Position numbers and translations under genes: made by a program. Of a stretch of DNA of 64,000 bases, positions 17,781 to 25,553 are shown one piece after another. The DNA is from Bog-473 sp963807675 (GTDB lineage: Bacteria; Actinomycetota; Acidimicrobiia; Acidimicrobiales; RAAP-2): the NCBI GenBank assembly GCA_963807675.1, contig CAWECP010000012.1, positions 1,240,001 through 1,304,000 of the forward strand. Direction: 5' to 3'. The notes below the pieces were generated by a model. It saw nothing but the letters and a program-made list of their open reading frames with translations, was not told where the DNA came from and did not search any database. How positions within the stretch are numbered: the stretch's first letter is position 1; every line of letters begins with the position of its first letter.

Positions 17781-18245
17781 ATGCATCGTTGGTGGAGCGC
17801 GGCGGTCGTTGCCGCCATGGTTTCGGTCGTCCTCGCGGCGGTCACCCTCATGGGCACGGCCCCGGCCGGCGCCAGCTCGGCCCTCTCGGTCCACGTGACG
17901 CCGAGCAAGGGCCTGGTCAACAGCCAGAGCGTGGTGGTGTCCGGCCGCGGCCTGGCCAAGACCTACCACGGCAAGGCCGACAGCTGGTTCATCACCGAGT
18001 GCAACGCCGACGTCCAGGGCGAGCTGAACGCCACCGCCGACGAGAAACACTGCGACATCAGCCTCGCCAAGCAGCTGACCGTTTCCGCCAAGGGCACCTT
18101 CTCCACCCACTTCGCGGTGGCCACCGGCGTCGTCGGCGACGGCTATTGCGGGACCGCGGGTCACCTCTCCTGTGTGATCGGCGTCGGCACGGTCCAGAGC
18201 CAGGGCACCGTCGTCCGCATCACCTTCAAGGCCCCAACCACCTAG
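17781..18245 (+). CDS. secreted neocarzinostatin-like protein
   Basis: A signal peptide (MHRWWSAAVVAAMVSVVLAA, ending near PAGASS) precedes a single Ig-like domain of about 120 residues. LSVHVTPSKGLVNSQSVVVS, GRGLAKTY and the four Cys (ECNADV, KHCDIS, YCGTAG, LSCVIG) match the chromophore-binding fold of neocarzinostatin and relatives, including the two expected disulfides. Total 154 aa. There are no enediyne genes nearby, so a chromophore role is unlikely; related orphan proteins are widespread in actinobacteria with unknown roles. ATG 17781 is chosen because the signal peptide starts there. Confidence 0.7.
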   Translation: MHRWWSAAVVAAMVSVVLAAVTLMGTAPAGASSALSVHVTPSKGLVNSQSVVVSGRGLAKTYHGKADSWFITECNADVQGELNATADEKHCDISLAKQLTVSAKGTFSTHFAVATGVVGDGYCGTAGHLSCVIGVGTVQSQGTVVRITFKAPTT

Positions 18246-18268
18246 GCCAAGGAGGTCCGGCGCCACCC

Positions 18269-18889
18269 TCAGGCGTCGTGCAGCCACTCCAGGTGGTCGT
18301 AACCGATGACGCGGCCGAAGCCCACCGCCACCGTCTCCTTCAAGAAATAGGGCACGGTCGACCAGCCCGAGATGGGCGAGTCCTGCGTCGGCGTCGGTGA
18401 CGGTGCGAACCCCTCGTCCGAGGCGATGGCCAGGGAGCGGTCCTCGTGGAAGGGGTCGGTGGTCACCAAAATCTCGTGCACGCCGTGCGCCTTGAGTTCC
18501 GGCGTCGCGTCGGCGATGTTCTCGTAGCTGTCGTTGCCCCCCGCCTCGAGGATGTTCGCCTGCGGGATGCCCTGGCCGGCGAGATACATCTTGCCCACCT
18601 CCGACTCGGTATAGACGTCCCCCGGCCTCCGGCCGCCGGTCACGACGATCAGATGCGCGTATCCCTGCCGGTAGAGCTTGAGCGCCTCGTCGAGCCGGGC
18701 TTTGAGGTCGTTCGTCGGCGTCCCGTTGTACTCGGCCGCTCCCATGACGAGGATGGCGCCGGCCGAGTGCGCATCGTACTGCCGCGACGTGAGCCACACC
18801 TGGACCAGCGTCACGGCGAAGTAGAGGACGATGGCCAGCACGATCAGGGCGACGACGCGCAGCGCCAGCCGGATGGGCCCGAACAGCAT
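18269..18889 (-). CDS. YdcF/DUF218-family membrane-anchored protein
   Basis: Protein of 206 aa. One membrane segment (residues 8-30, LALRVVALIVLAIVLYFAVT) precedes a DUF218 domain: AGAILVMGAAEYNGTP, RLDEALKLYRQGYA, LIVVTGGRRPGDVYTESEVG, ILEAGGNDSYENI and EILVTTDPFHEDRSLAIA. Family members (SanA, YdcF, ElyC) affect envelope precursors. The start ATG shares one base with the gltX stop (TGATG), so the two are translationally coupled. Confidence 0.85.
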   Translation of the reverse strand: MLFGPIRLALRVVALIVLAIVLYFAVTLVQVWLTSRQYDAHSAGAILVMGAAEYNGTPTNDLKARLDEALKLYRQGYAHLIVVTGGRRPGDVYTESEVGKMYLAGQGIPQANILEAGGNDSYENIADATPELKAHGVHEILVTTDPFHEDRSLAIASDEGFAPSPTPTQDSPISGWSTVPYFLKETVAVGFGRVIGYDHLEWLHDA

Positions 18890-20401
18890 CAGCCGGTGAG
18901 AGCCAGCCGGTCGAGGGCGGCCGCCAAGCGGTGGAGCGTCTCGTCGCGGCCCAGCACGACCAGCGAGTCGAAGAGCGGCAGCCCCCTGGTGCGGCCCATG
19001 ACCGCCACCCTGATCGGCGCCTGTGCCTTGCCCAGCTTGCGGTCGACCGACGCGGCGATGGCCAGCGTGGCCGCGTGGAGCGCGTCCACGTCCCAGGGGC
19101 ACGACTCGTACGCCGCCAGCGCTTCGGCCAGGATCCGCGGCGCCAGCTCGTCGCCCGCCACCGCCTTCTGCCAGCTCTCCTCGTCGTCGGGCCGGCCACC
19201 CAGGAACAGGAAGTCCACCAGCTCGGGCACCTCGCTCAGCACGGCCACCCGCTCCTGGGTCACGGCGGCCAGCGCCTCGAACGCCGCCGCGTCGAATCGC
19301 TCCGGCGGCCAGGCCGGCGGATCCACCGCGGGGGCGCCCGTGTCCGGGTCGTGCCAGCCGCCGGGTGCCCACCCCCCCGGCACCGGGTCGACCCACGGGC
19401 GCGCGGCGTCGACGAACTCGTCCACGGTGAGCGCGCGGATGTAGACACCGTCGATGTGAGCCAGCTTCTTCACGTCGAAGAAGGCCGGCGAACGCTGCAC
19501 GTCCTCCAGCCGGAACCGCTCGATGAGGGTCTCCAGCGGCACGATCTCCTCGTCGCCCGGGCTCCAGCCCAGCAGGGCCAGATAGTTGCGGAAGGCCGAC
19601 GGCAGGTAGCCCTGCTCCCGGTACGTCTCGACCGCCACCGGGTCGCGGCGCTTCGACAGCTTCTTGCCCTGCTCGTTCACCAGCAGCGGAAGGTGGGCGT
19701 AGGCCGGGAGCGCCAGCGCACGGTGCTCGGCGGCGTTGAGCGCGTCCCACAGCATGATCTGGCGCGGCGTGGTCGGCAGCTGGTCCTCGCCCCGGATGAC
19801 GTGCGAAATGGCCATGGTGCGGTCGTCCACCGCGTTGGCCAGCACGAAGAGCGGCTTGCCGTTGCTCTTCACGCAGATGAAGTCCTCCAGCGCCCGCTGG
19901 GGGAACTCCACGTCGCCACGCACGAGGTCGTGCACCATGACCACGCCTTCGTCGGGCGTGCGGAACCGCAGTGCCCGGCCCTCGCCCCGCGGCAGCCCGA
20001 GATCACGGCAATACCCGTCGTAGCCCGGCGTGGGATCGCCCGCCGCCGCCCGCGCCTTGGTCCGATCGTCAATCTCCTCCCGGGTGCAACCGCACGGCGT
20101 AGAGCGCGCCGCTGTCCCATAGCGCCTCGATGGCGACCTGGTGCGTCTCGTCCTGCTCCGACTGGAAGTACGGCCCCTCGTCCGGAGCCATGCCGAGCCA
20201 GTCGAGGGCCGTAATGATGCCGTCGGTCCACTCTGGCCTGTTGCGCGCCTCGTCGGTGTCTTCTATCCGCAGCACGAAGGTCCCCCCGTGCCGGCGCACG
20301 AAGAGCCAATTGAACAGCGCGGCCCGCGCGCTCCCCACGTGGAAGTACCCGGTCGGCGACGGTGCGAAGCGGGCCCGGGGCGGGGTGGGGGGATCAGCCA
20401 T
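18889..20401 (-). CDS. gltX: glutamyl-tRNA synthetase, frameshifted
   Basis: Class I aminoacyl-tRNA synthetase that charges tRNA-Glu and, in organisms without GlnRS, tRNA-Gln. The HIGH-type motif is APSPTGYFHVGSARAAL near the N-terminus. FVLRIEDTDEARNRPEW and HVIRGEDQLPTTPRQIM follow, with the KMSKS-type loop GKKLSKRRDPV and an alpha-helical anticodon-binding domain at the C-terminus. The frame breaks near 20088-20089: dropping one base turns YAVRLHPGGD-stop into YAVRCTREEIDDRTKARAAA, which runs into the downstream frame. About 503 aa when joined. As this enzyme is essential, a consensus error is the simplest reading. Both cognate tRNAs lie less than 1.5 kb downstream. Confidence 0.92.
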
Positions 20402-20562
20402 GCGGTGCGGCGGCGCACCCCGGCGCCGGCGGAGTCCAGGGAAAGTGGCGGGACGTCAAGCACTGCCTCGGGCTAGATCGACCGAAGGTGACACTATTCA
20501 CGGGCTCTGCCTCCCTCTCCGCCGATACGTGCTTGTCACACCCAGTAGGCACACTGGCGGGC

Positions 20563-21954
20563 ATGATCGCATCGCGCCGTGGGTCGATTCGAATCGGATC
20601 GGCCAAGCTCGTCGTCGACGGCACGGACGAAACCATCTGCCGCAAGGCGACATTCTCCCTCTCGCCAGGTCGTGCCAAGGCCCGAGTCCTCGACCGCTTG
20701 GTCACCCTCTCGCGTGAGGTCTACAACGCCGGGCTGGCGGAGCGTCGGGGCGCCTGGCAGCTCGAGCACCGTCGGGTCAGCCTGTTTGATCAGTATCTTG
20801 GCGAAATCCGCGAGTTGCGCACGCTCCGGCCCGACATCACCCGCTTTGGTAATCAGCCGATCCGCGGCGCCCTCTCGCGCCTCGACGAGGCCTTCGGGGC
20901 CTTCTTCCAAAGGGTGAGGGCCGGTGAGACCCCGGGCTACCCGCGATTCAAGGGCCGCGGCAGGTTCCGCACCATCTTTTACGACGAGCCGGAGAACTGG
21001 GCCGTGCGAGGAATGGAAACGGACAGCCCGGCCCTCTACCTTCAGGGCGTCGGCGAGCTCCCCTTGTCGAAGAGCGCGGCCTGCCAAGTCAACCGGTTCA
21101 TTGGTCGCGGTGGGGATCTCAGGACGCTCACCATTACAAAGAGCGGGTCCGGAGCCTGGAGGGCCTGCGTCGGGTTCCGGGGCGTCTCGGTCATACGAGG
21201 GCCCGAGAACCACCAGGTCGCAGCGCTTGACCGCGGAGTGGCGGTCACCGCCGCCCTGCCCGACGGGACCCATCTCTCCGTGCCGCCGTTCCTCGCCACG
21301 GCCCGCGACTCCATCGCCCTCCTCCAGCGCGAGCGGGCGAGGTACCCGCTCCGATCCACCGAATGGAAGCAACTGAACAAGAAGATCGCCAAGGCCTACG
21401 CCAGCGCCCAGCACAAGAGCGAGAACTGGGCCCGTCACACGGCCAAGGAGATCGTGGCCCGCTACGGGGTGCTTGCGCTTGAGGACCTCAGACTCACCAA
21501 CATGACTAAGTCGGCCAAAGGGACCAGAGAGCGGCCCGGGAAAGGGGTGGCAGCCAAGAGAGCATTGAACCGGAGCCTGCAAGAAGCAGCACTGGGCAGG
21601 TTGGCCTGGTGGATCTGTGTCAAAGCGGAAGAAGCTGGGCGCAGGGTCTACATGGTCGACCCAACCAACTCCTCGCGCGAGTGTGTGGCCTGCGGCCACA
21701 CCGCCAGGGAGAACCGCCACCGCTCCCAATTCTGCTGTGTTCGGTGCGGGCACCGCGAGCACGCGGACACTAACGCTGCCCAGGTGCTCACCGCCCGTGG
21801 GGAGGCAGCCGATGCGGCTTGGCGGGGCGCCGGGTGTCCGATTCTGGTCCGACCCGCGCCACGCCATCTGCGGCGACACCGAGGCGGCGACCGCAGTGCC
21901 GACAGCAGCATCGAAGCACGGGCCGGGTCGGCTCGTTACGCAGCAGTCGAGTAG
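20563..21954 (+). CDS. tnpB: TnpB (IS200/IS605-type RNA-guided endonuclease), solo
   Basis: 464-aa relative of Cas12f ancestors. An N-terminal helical/WED region (LDRLVTLSREVYNAGLAERR, PGYPRFKGRGRF) precedes a RuvC core: D in VAALDRGVAVTAAL, E in GVLALEDLRLTNM and D in HREHADTNAAQVLTARG. A four-Cys zinc finger (CVACGH ... CCVRCGH) lies before the last Asp. All nuclease residues are present. No TnpA gene accompanies it. The gene sits between gltX and the ferredoxin; only 28 bp separate its stop from the end of the ferredoxin gene, so a guide RNA made from its 3' end would overlap that region. A short hairpin CGAG-TAG-CTCG covers the stop codon. Confidence 0.88.
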   Translation: MIASRRGSIRIGSAKLVVDGTDETICRKATFSLSPGRAKARVLDRLVTLSREVYNAGLAERRGAWQLEHRRVSLFDQYLGEIRELRTLRPDITRFGNQPIRGALSRLDEAFGAFFQRVRAGETPGYPRFKGRGRFRTIFYDEPENWAVRGMETDSPALYLQGVGELPLSKSAACQVNRFIGRGGDLRTLTITKSGSGAWRACVGFRGVSVIRGPENHQVAALDRGVAVTAALPDGTHLSVPPFLATARDSIALLQRERARYPLRSTEWKQLNKKIAKAYASAQHKSENWARHTAKEIVARYGVLALEDLRLTNMTKSAKGTRERPGKGVAAKRALNRSLQEAALGRLAWWICVKAEEAGRRVYMVDPTNSSRECVACGHTARENRHRSQFCCVRCGHREHADTNAAQVLTARGEAADAAWRGAGCPILVRPAPRHLRRHRGGDRSADSSIEARAGSARYAAVE

Positions 21955-21982
21955 CTCGCGCTGTTTAATTTGCGGCAGATCC

Positions 21983-22177
21983 TCAGTCTTCCTCTATGGA
22001 AATCGCGCCGGTGGGGCAGCCGTTGACCGCCTCGCGCAGGCGCTCGCGGTACTCCTCGGGCGGGTGCTCGTTGAGCACGTAGAGGTAGCCGTCGTCGCGC
22101 ACCTCGAAGACCTCGGGCAGGATGCCCATGCACACGGCGTTGCTGGCACACTCGTCGAAGTCCACGACGACCTTCAC
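21983..22177 (-). CDS. 3Fe-4S-type ferredoxin
   Basis: Ferredoxin of 64 aa that carries electrons, typically to cytochrome P450s or oxygenases. CASNAVCMGILPEVF and VNGCPTGAISIEE give three Cys; the central Cys of CxxCxxC is replaced by Asn, the mark of a 3Fe-4S cluster. GTG 22177 is chosen because AGGAGGT lies 4 nt upstream; an earlier ATG at 22207 lacks a site. It follows the Ltp3-like gene by 60 bp. Its mycobacterial look-alike FdxD belongs to the KstR cholesterol regulon. Confidence 0.85.
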   Translation of the reverse strand: MKVVVDFDECASNAVCMGILPEVFEVRDDGYLYVLNEHPPEEYRERLREAVNGCPTGAISIEED

Positions 22178-22237
22178 GGAAACCTCCTGGTCAGGGCTGG
22201 CTGGCACCGCCGAGCATATCGGCCGGTGCCCGGGGCC

Positions 22238-23413
22238 TCAGGGCCGTTCCGCGCCGACGACCCACATGGAGAAGAACTGGGAGCCCCCACCGTAGGCCTG
22301 GCCGAGGGCGCGCCGGGCGTCAGGCACCTGGTGCTCGCCGGCCAGACCCCGCACCTGCAGCGCCGTCTCGAGGAAGCGCAGCATGCCCGAGGCGCCGATC
22401 GGGTTGGACGACAGCACGCCGCCCGAGCAGTTCCACGGGATGTCGCCGTCCTCGATCATGGACGTGGCCCCGGCGTCGGTCAGCTTCCAGCCGTCACCCT
22501 CGTCACAGAAGCCGAGGTTCTCCAGCCACATGGGCTCGTACCAGCTGAACGGCACGTAGACCTCCGCCATGTCGAAGTCGGCCCGCGGGTTCGTGATGCC
22601 GGCCTGGCGGTAGACGTCGGCCGCGCAGTCCTTGCCCGCCTGGGGGTTGACCTGGTCCCGGCCGGCGAACATCGTCGGCTCCGAGCGCATGGCCATGCCG
22701 TGGATCCACGCCGGTGGCCGACCCGTCTCGGCGGTGGAGGCGCCCGCCGCCCGCTCCGACCCGAGGACCATCGCGGCGGCGCCGTCGGAGGACGGGCACG
22801 ACTCGAGATAGTGCAGCGGGTCCCACAGCATGATCGACTCCTCCACCTTCTCGAGGGAGATGTCGGGCAGGTGCAGGTGGGCGTACGGGTTCTTCAGCGC
22901 GTGCAGCCGGTCCTTCACGGCCACCTTCATGCCGATGTAGCTCGGCGCGCCCGAGCGGTACATGTAGGCCCGGATGATCGGCGCGAAGTAGCCGCCGGCG
23001 CCGGCCAGGAGCGGGGCCGAGAACGGCTGCGGCACCGACAACGCCCACATGGCGTCGCTGTCGCTCTGCTTCTCGAAGGCCACCGTCAGCACGCGCTGGT
23101 GCACGCCCGACGTCACCAGGTGCGAGGCCACAATGGCGGTCGACCCGCCGACCGAGCCCGCGGTGTGCACGCGGAACATCGGCTTGCCCACCGCGCCGAG
23201 GGCCGACGCCAGGTAGAGCTCGGGCATCATGACGCCCTCGAACATGTCGGGTGCCTTGCCCACGACCACGGCGTCGATGTCGGCGAAGCCCAGGCCGGCG
23301 TCCTCCAGGGCGGCGAGGGCCGCCTCGCGCACGAGGCCGGCGATCGACACGTCCTCCCGCTTGGACTTGGCCACCGTCTGGCCCACCCCGATGACTGCGC
23401 AGCGCTCCGCCAT
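22238..23413 (-). CDS. SCP-x-type thiolase-like protein, Ltp3-like
   Basis: 391-aa thiolase-fold protein. RCAVIGVGQTVAKSKREDVS starts the fold; FRVHTAGSVGGSTAIVASHL replaces the usual catalytic-Cys segment with Ser-Val at the nucleophile position, so classic thiolysis is doubtful. PSSDGAAAMVLGSE, DMAEVYVPFSWYEPM and NCSGGVLSSNPIGASGM follow the SCP-x pattern. Size and order match Ltp3 of the mycobacterial cholesterol cluster (394 aa, next to the 354-aa Ltp4 and a DUF35 protein). Start overlaps the previous stop as TGATG. Likely works as a complex with Ltp4 and the DUF35 subunits; the exact reaction is not known. Confidence 0.82.
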   Translation of the reverse strand: MAERCAVIGVGQTVAKSKREDVSIAGLVREAALAALEDAGLGFADIDAVVVGKAPDMFEGVMMPELYLASALGAVGKPMFRVHTAGSVGGSTAIVASHLVTSGVHQRVLTVAFEKQSDSDAMWALSVPQPFSAPLLAGAGGYFAPIIRAYMYRSGAPSYIGMKVAVKDRLHALKNPYAHLHLPDISLEKVEESIMLWDPLHYLESCPSSDGAAAMVLGSERAAGASTAETGRPPAWIHGMAMRSEPTMFAGRDQVNPQAGKDCAADVYRQAGITNPRADFDMAEVYVPFSWYEPMWLENLGFCDEGDGWKLTDAGATSMIEDGDIPWNCSGGVLSSNPIGASGMLRFLETALQVRGLAGEHQVPDARRALGQAYGGGSQFFSMWVVGAERP

Positions 23414-24498
23414 CACACCCCCTCCAGAACGGCGACCAGGTTCTGCTGCAGGCAGGGGCCGGAGGTGGCGTGCGCCACCGCCCGGTCGGCCTGGCCCGAC
23501 CAGATGGCCCGGGCCGCCTCGCCGATGCGGATCAGGCCGGCCGACATCATCGGGTTGGCCGCCAGCGCCCCGCCCGACGGGTTGACGGAGACGCCGTCGC
23601 CCAGCCCGAGCGCCTCGGTCAGGATCAGCTCCTGGTGGGCGTAGGGCGCGTGCAGCTCGGCCACGTCCACCTTCTTGGCCCCGACGCCCGCCTTCTGGCC
23701 CGCCAGCGTGGTCGACGGTGACACGGCCAGGTCGCGGGCACCGAGTGCGTGCGTCTCGATGCGATGGTCGATGCCCGTGATGAAGGCTGGTCGCTCGCAC
23801 CACTCGTACGCCTTGTCCCCGGCGGCCAGCACGACGGCGGCGCAGCCGTCGGTCAGTGGCGGCAGCGCGTGGCGGCGCAACGGCGCCACCTCGTAGTCCT
23901 CGGCCAGCAACTCCTCGGGCGAGCGGTCGTAGGCCACCTGCGCCTTGGGGTTGTTCAGCGCCGAGCGGCGCGAGCGGCTGGCCACGGCCGCGAAGTCGGC
24001 CTCGGTCGCCTTGCCCTGGTCGATCAGGGCCTGCGCCTGCAGCGCGGCCAGCGACGTCGGGTCGGGCCACAGGGGGGCGAGGTAGTACGGGTCGAGCTGC
24101 ACGGCCAGGATCTCGCCCAAGACACCCATCGACGAGCGCCCGAAGGCGTACACCAGTGCGGCGTCGATCTCGCCCTCCTGGAGCAACACCCACGCCTCGT
24201 AGAGAGCCCAGGCTCCGTCCATCTCGACGTGGGACTCGGCCCGGGGCGGCCACACGCCGACGGCATCGAGCGCGGCGACGAAGGAGAAGGGGCCGCCGAT
24301 CAGGTAATCGGTCGAGCCGGAGCAGATGAAGCCCACGTCGTCTTTGGTGATGCCGATGTTGCCGAACACCTCGGCCACCACTGGCATGAGCATCTCGACC
24401 TCGTTGCGCTGGTCCTCGCGCCGCACGTTGTCGTACTGGGCGAAGGACACGACGCCCACCGGCCGCGAGCCCGAGACCAGCTCGGGGAAGCCGCTCAC
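23413..24498 (-). CDS. SCP-x-type thiolase-like protein, Ltp4-like
   Basis: 361-aa thiolase-fold protein starting at a GTG that overlaps the DUF35 stop by 4 nt (GTGA). Fold markers are VGFICSGSTDYLIGGPFSFV, LPPLTDGCAAVVLAAGDKA, VDVAELHAPYAHQELILTEA and VNPSGGALAANPMMSAGL. The last of these contains the PSGG motif of the SCP-x thiolase active site, and SGPCLQQN supplies a C-terminal Cys. The nucleophile region lacks the standard CASG, as in Ltp4. It is the partner of the Ltp3-like protein. Confidence 0.82.
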   Translation of the reverse strand: MSGFPELVSGSRPVGVVSFAQYDNVRREDQRNEVEMLMPVVAEVFGNIGITKDDVGFICSGSTDYLIGGPFSFVAALDAVGVWPPRAESHVEMDGAWALYEAWVLLQEGEIDAALVYAFGRSSMGVLGEILAVQLDPYYLAPLWPDPTSLAALQAQALIDQGKATEADFAAVASRSRRSALNNPKAQVAYDRSPEELLAEDYEVAPLRRHALPPLTDGCAAVVLAAGDKAYEWCERPAFITGIDHRIETHALGARDLAVSPSTTLAGQKAGVGAKKVDVAELHAPYAHQELILTEALGLGDGVSVNPSGGALAANPMMSAGLIRIGEAARAIWSGQADRAVAHATSGPCLQQNLVAVLEGV

Positions 24499-24990
24499 AG
24501 GTACTCCTTGTACGTCTCGTAGTCGGCGTCGGGCTCGCCGGTGGGACGGAAGTACTTCACCGAGGCCAGTGTCGGCCCCAGCTCCTCGGGCGGCACCCAG
24601 ACCGCCTCGACGCGGAGGCCCATGCGCACCTCGTCGGTCGCGATCTCCTGGAGCAGGCCCATGAACGACAGGTTCGCCCCGTCGAGGAGGATCTGGCCGC
24701 AGATGTAGGGGATCTCGATCGACTGGCCGGCGAAGGGGACGTTCACCACGCAGTAGGTGGTGACCGTGCCCGTGTTGGGCAACTCGACGACCTCGTCCGT
24801 CGGCACGCCGTCGGTCGGGCACGATCCCCGCGACGGGATGTAGACCTTCTGGCACTTCGGGCAGCGCTGGCCGATGAACTTGCCCTGCTCGTACCCGTGC
24901 AGGTTCTTGCCCATGGCCACGCCCAGCGGTGAAGACGTAGTCGAGGCGGGTGGTCGCCGCCATCATGGTCACCGGTTCGTGCTCGCTCAC
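24495..24990 (-). CDS. DUF35 OB-fold acyl-CoA-binding subunit, frameshifted
   Basis: 164 aa when joined. The N-terminus VSEHEPVTMMAATTRLDYVF is read from GTG 24990, which overlaps the upstream stop. The remainder, MGKNLHGYEQGKFIGQRCPK through GEPDADYETYKEYL, is in another frame. Removing one base from the G run opposite 24922-24924 joins them as FTAGVAMGKNLHG. The rubredoxin-like ribbon has CPKC and SCPTDG, with the fourth Cys replaced by Asp. The C-terminal OB fold binds acyl-CoA in partner complexes. With the next gene it matches the two halves of a single longer DUF35 protein found beside mycobacterial Ltp4. Confidence 0.82.
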
Positions 24991-25448
24991 GATGCTCCCC
25001 CGACCGCCACGAAGTGGCTGATGTCCTTGACGTGGCCCACCCGCTCCGATTCCGGCGCGAACTCGGGGCGGACCCGCATGCCGGTCGAGACCTCGTCGGG
25101 CGAGGCCGCCGGCAGCACGTGCAGGAACGACGTGTCGGCGCCGTCGAAGCGCACCAGCACCCAGGCGAACGGCGTCTGCAGCGGGTGCTTGGGCCGGGGG
25201 CGGGCCACCCACGACCATGAGGTCACCGTCCCCTCGGGCCCGACCTCGACCACGCCCGAGGTCTCCTCGCCGGTCTCGGGGTCGTACTCGGTGGGCGGCA
25301 CAATGACCTTGCCGCCGCTGCCCGTGGTGCCGACGACCCGGCCGTCGCGCAGGCCGGTCAGGAAGGCGCCGATCACCGGGCCCACGGAGCGCACGAAGGG
25401 GTACTCCAGGACGTGGTCGGCCGTGTAGTTCACCGCCGCGTCTGCCAT
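24987..25448 (-). CDS. DUF35 OB-fold protein
   Basis: 153 aa, first gene of the DUF35-DUF35-Ltp4-Ltp3-ferredoxin operon. LEYPFVRSVGPVIGAFLTGL and DGRVVGTTGSGGKVIVPP form the N-terminal part; GPEGTVTSWSWVARPRP and PFAWVLVRFDGADTSFLHVL are OB-fold strands. The zinc-ribbon Cys are absent, so it probably contributes structure and acyl-CoA contacts in complex with the second DUF35 protein. A KstR-like box lies 44 bp before the start. Confidence 0.8.
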   Translation of the reverse strand: MADAAVNYTADHVLEYPFVRSVGPVIGAFLTGLRDGRVVGTTGSGGKVIVPPTEYDPETGEETSGVVEVGPEGTVTSWSWVARPRPKHPLQTPFAWVLVRFDGADTSFLHVLPAASPDEVSTGMRVRPEFAPESERVGHVKDISHFVAVGGAS

Positions 25449-25491
25449 GTCACCTCCCCGGTCGGCCCGGGCTCGGGCCCCGGGGTGAAAC

Positions 25492-25505
25492 TAGAACAGA
25501 TTCCA
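25492..25505 (-). promoter_or_regulatory. KstR-like operator
   Basis: TAGAACAGATTCCA matches the KstR consensus TNNAACNNGTTNNA at seven of its eight fixed positions (GTT is ATT). It lies in the promoter of the DUF35/Ltp operon, with an outer symmetric AGAAC...GTTCT around it. KstR is the TetR repressor of upper cholesterol catabolism in mycobacteria and rhodococci. No kstR gene is in the window. Confidence 0.55.
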
Positions 25506-25553
25506 GTTCTGTGCCAAAGAGCCCAAAGAGCCCAAGGAGTGGGGGCGGGCGGG

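Noticed and set aside
20402..20562. Defined left end of the TnpB element
   Set aside because: TTCAC near 20500 could be a target-adjacent motif, but no hairpin or matching right end could be confirmed.
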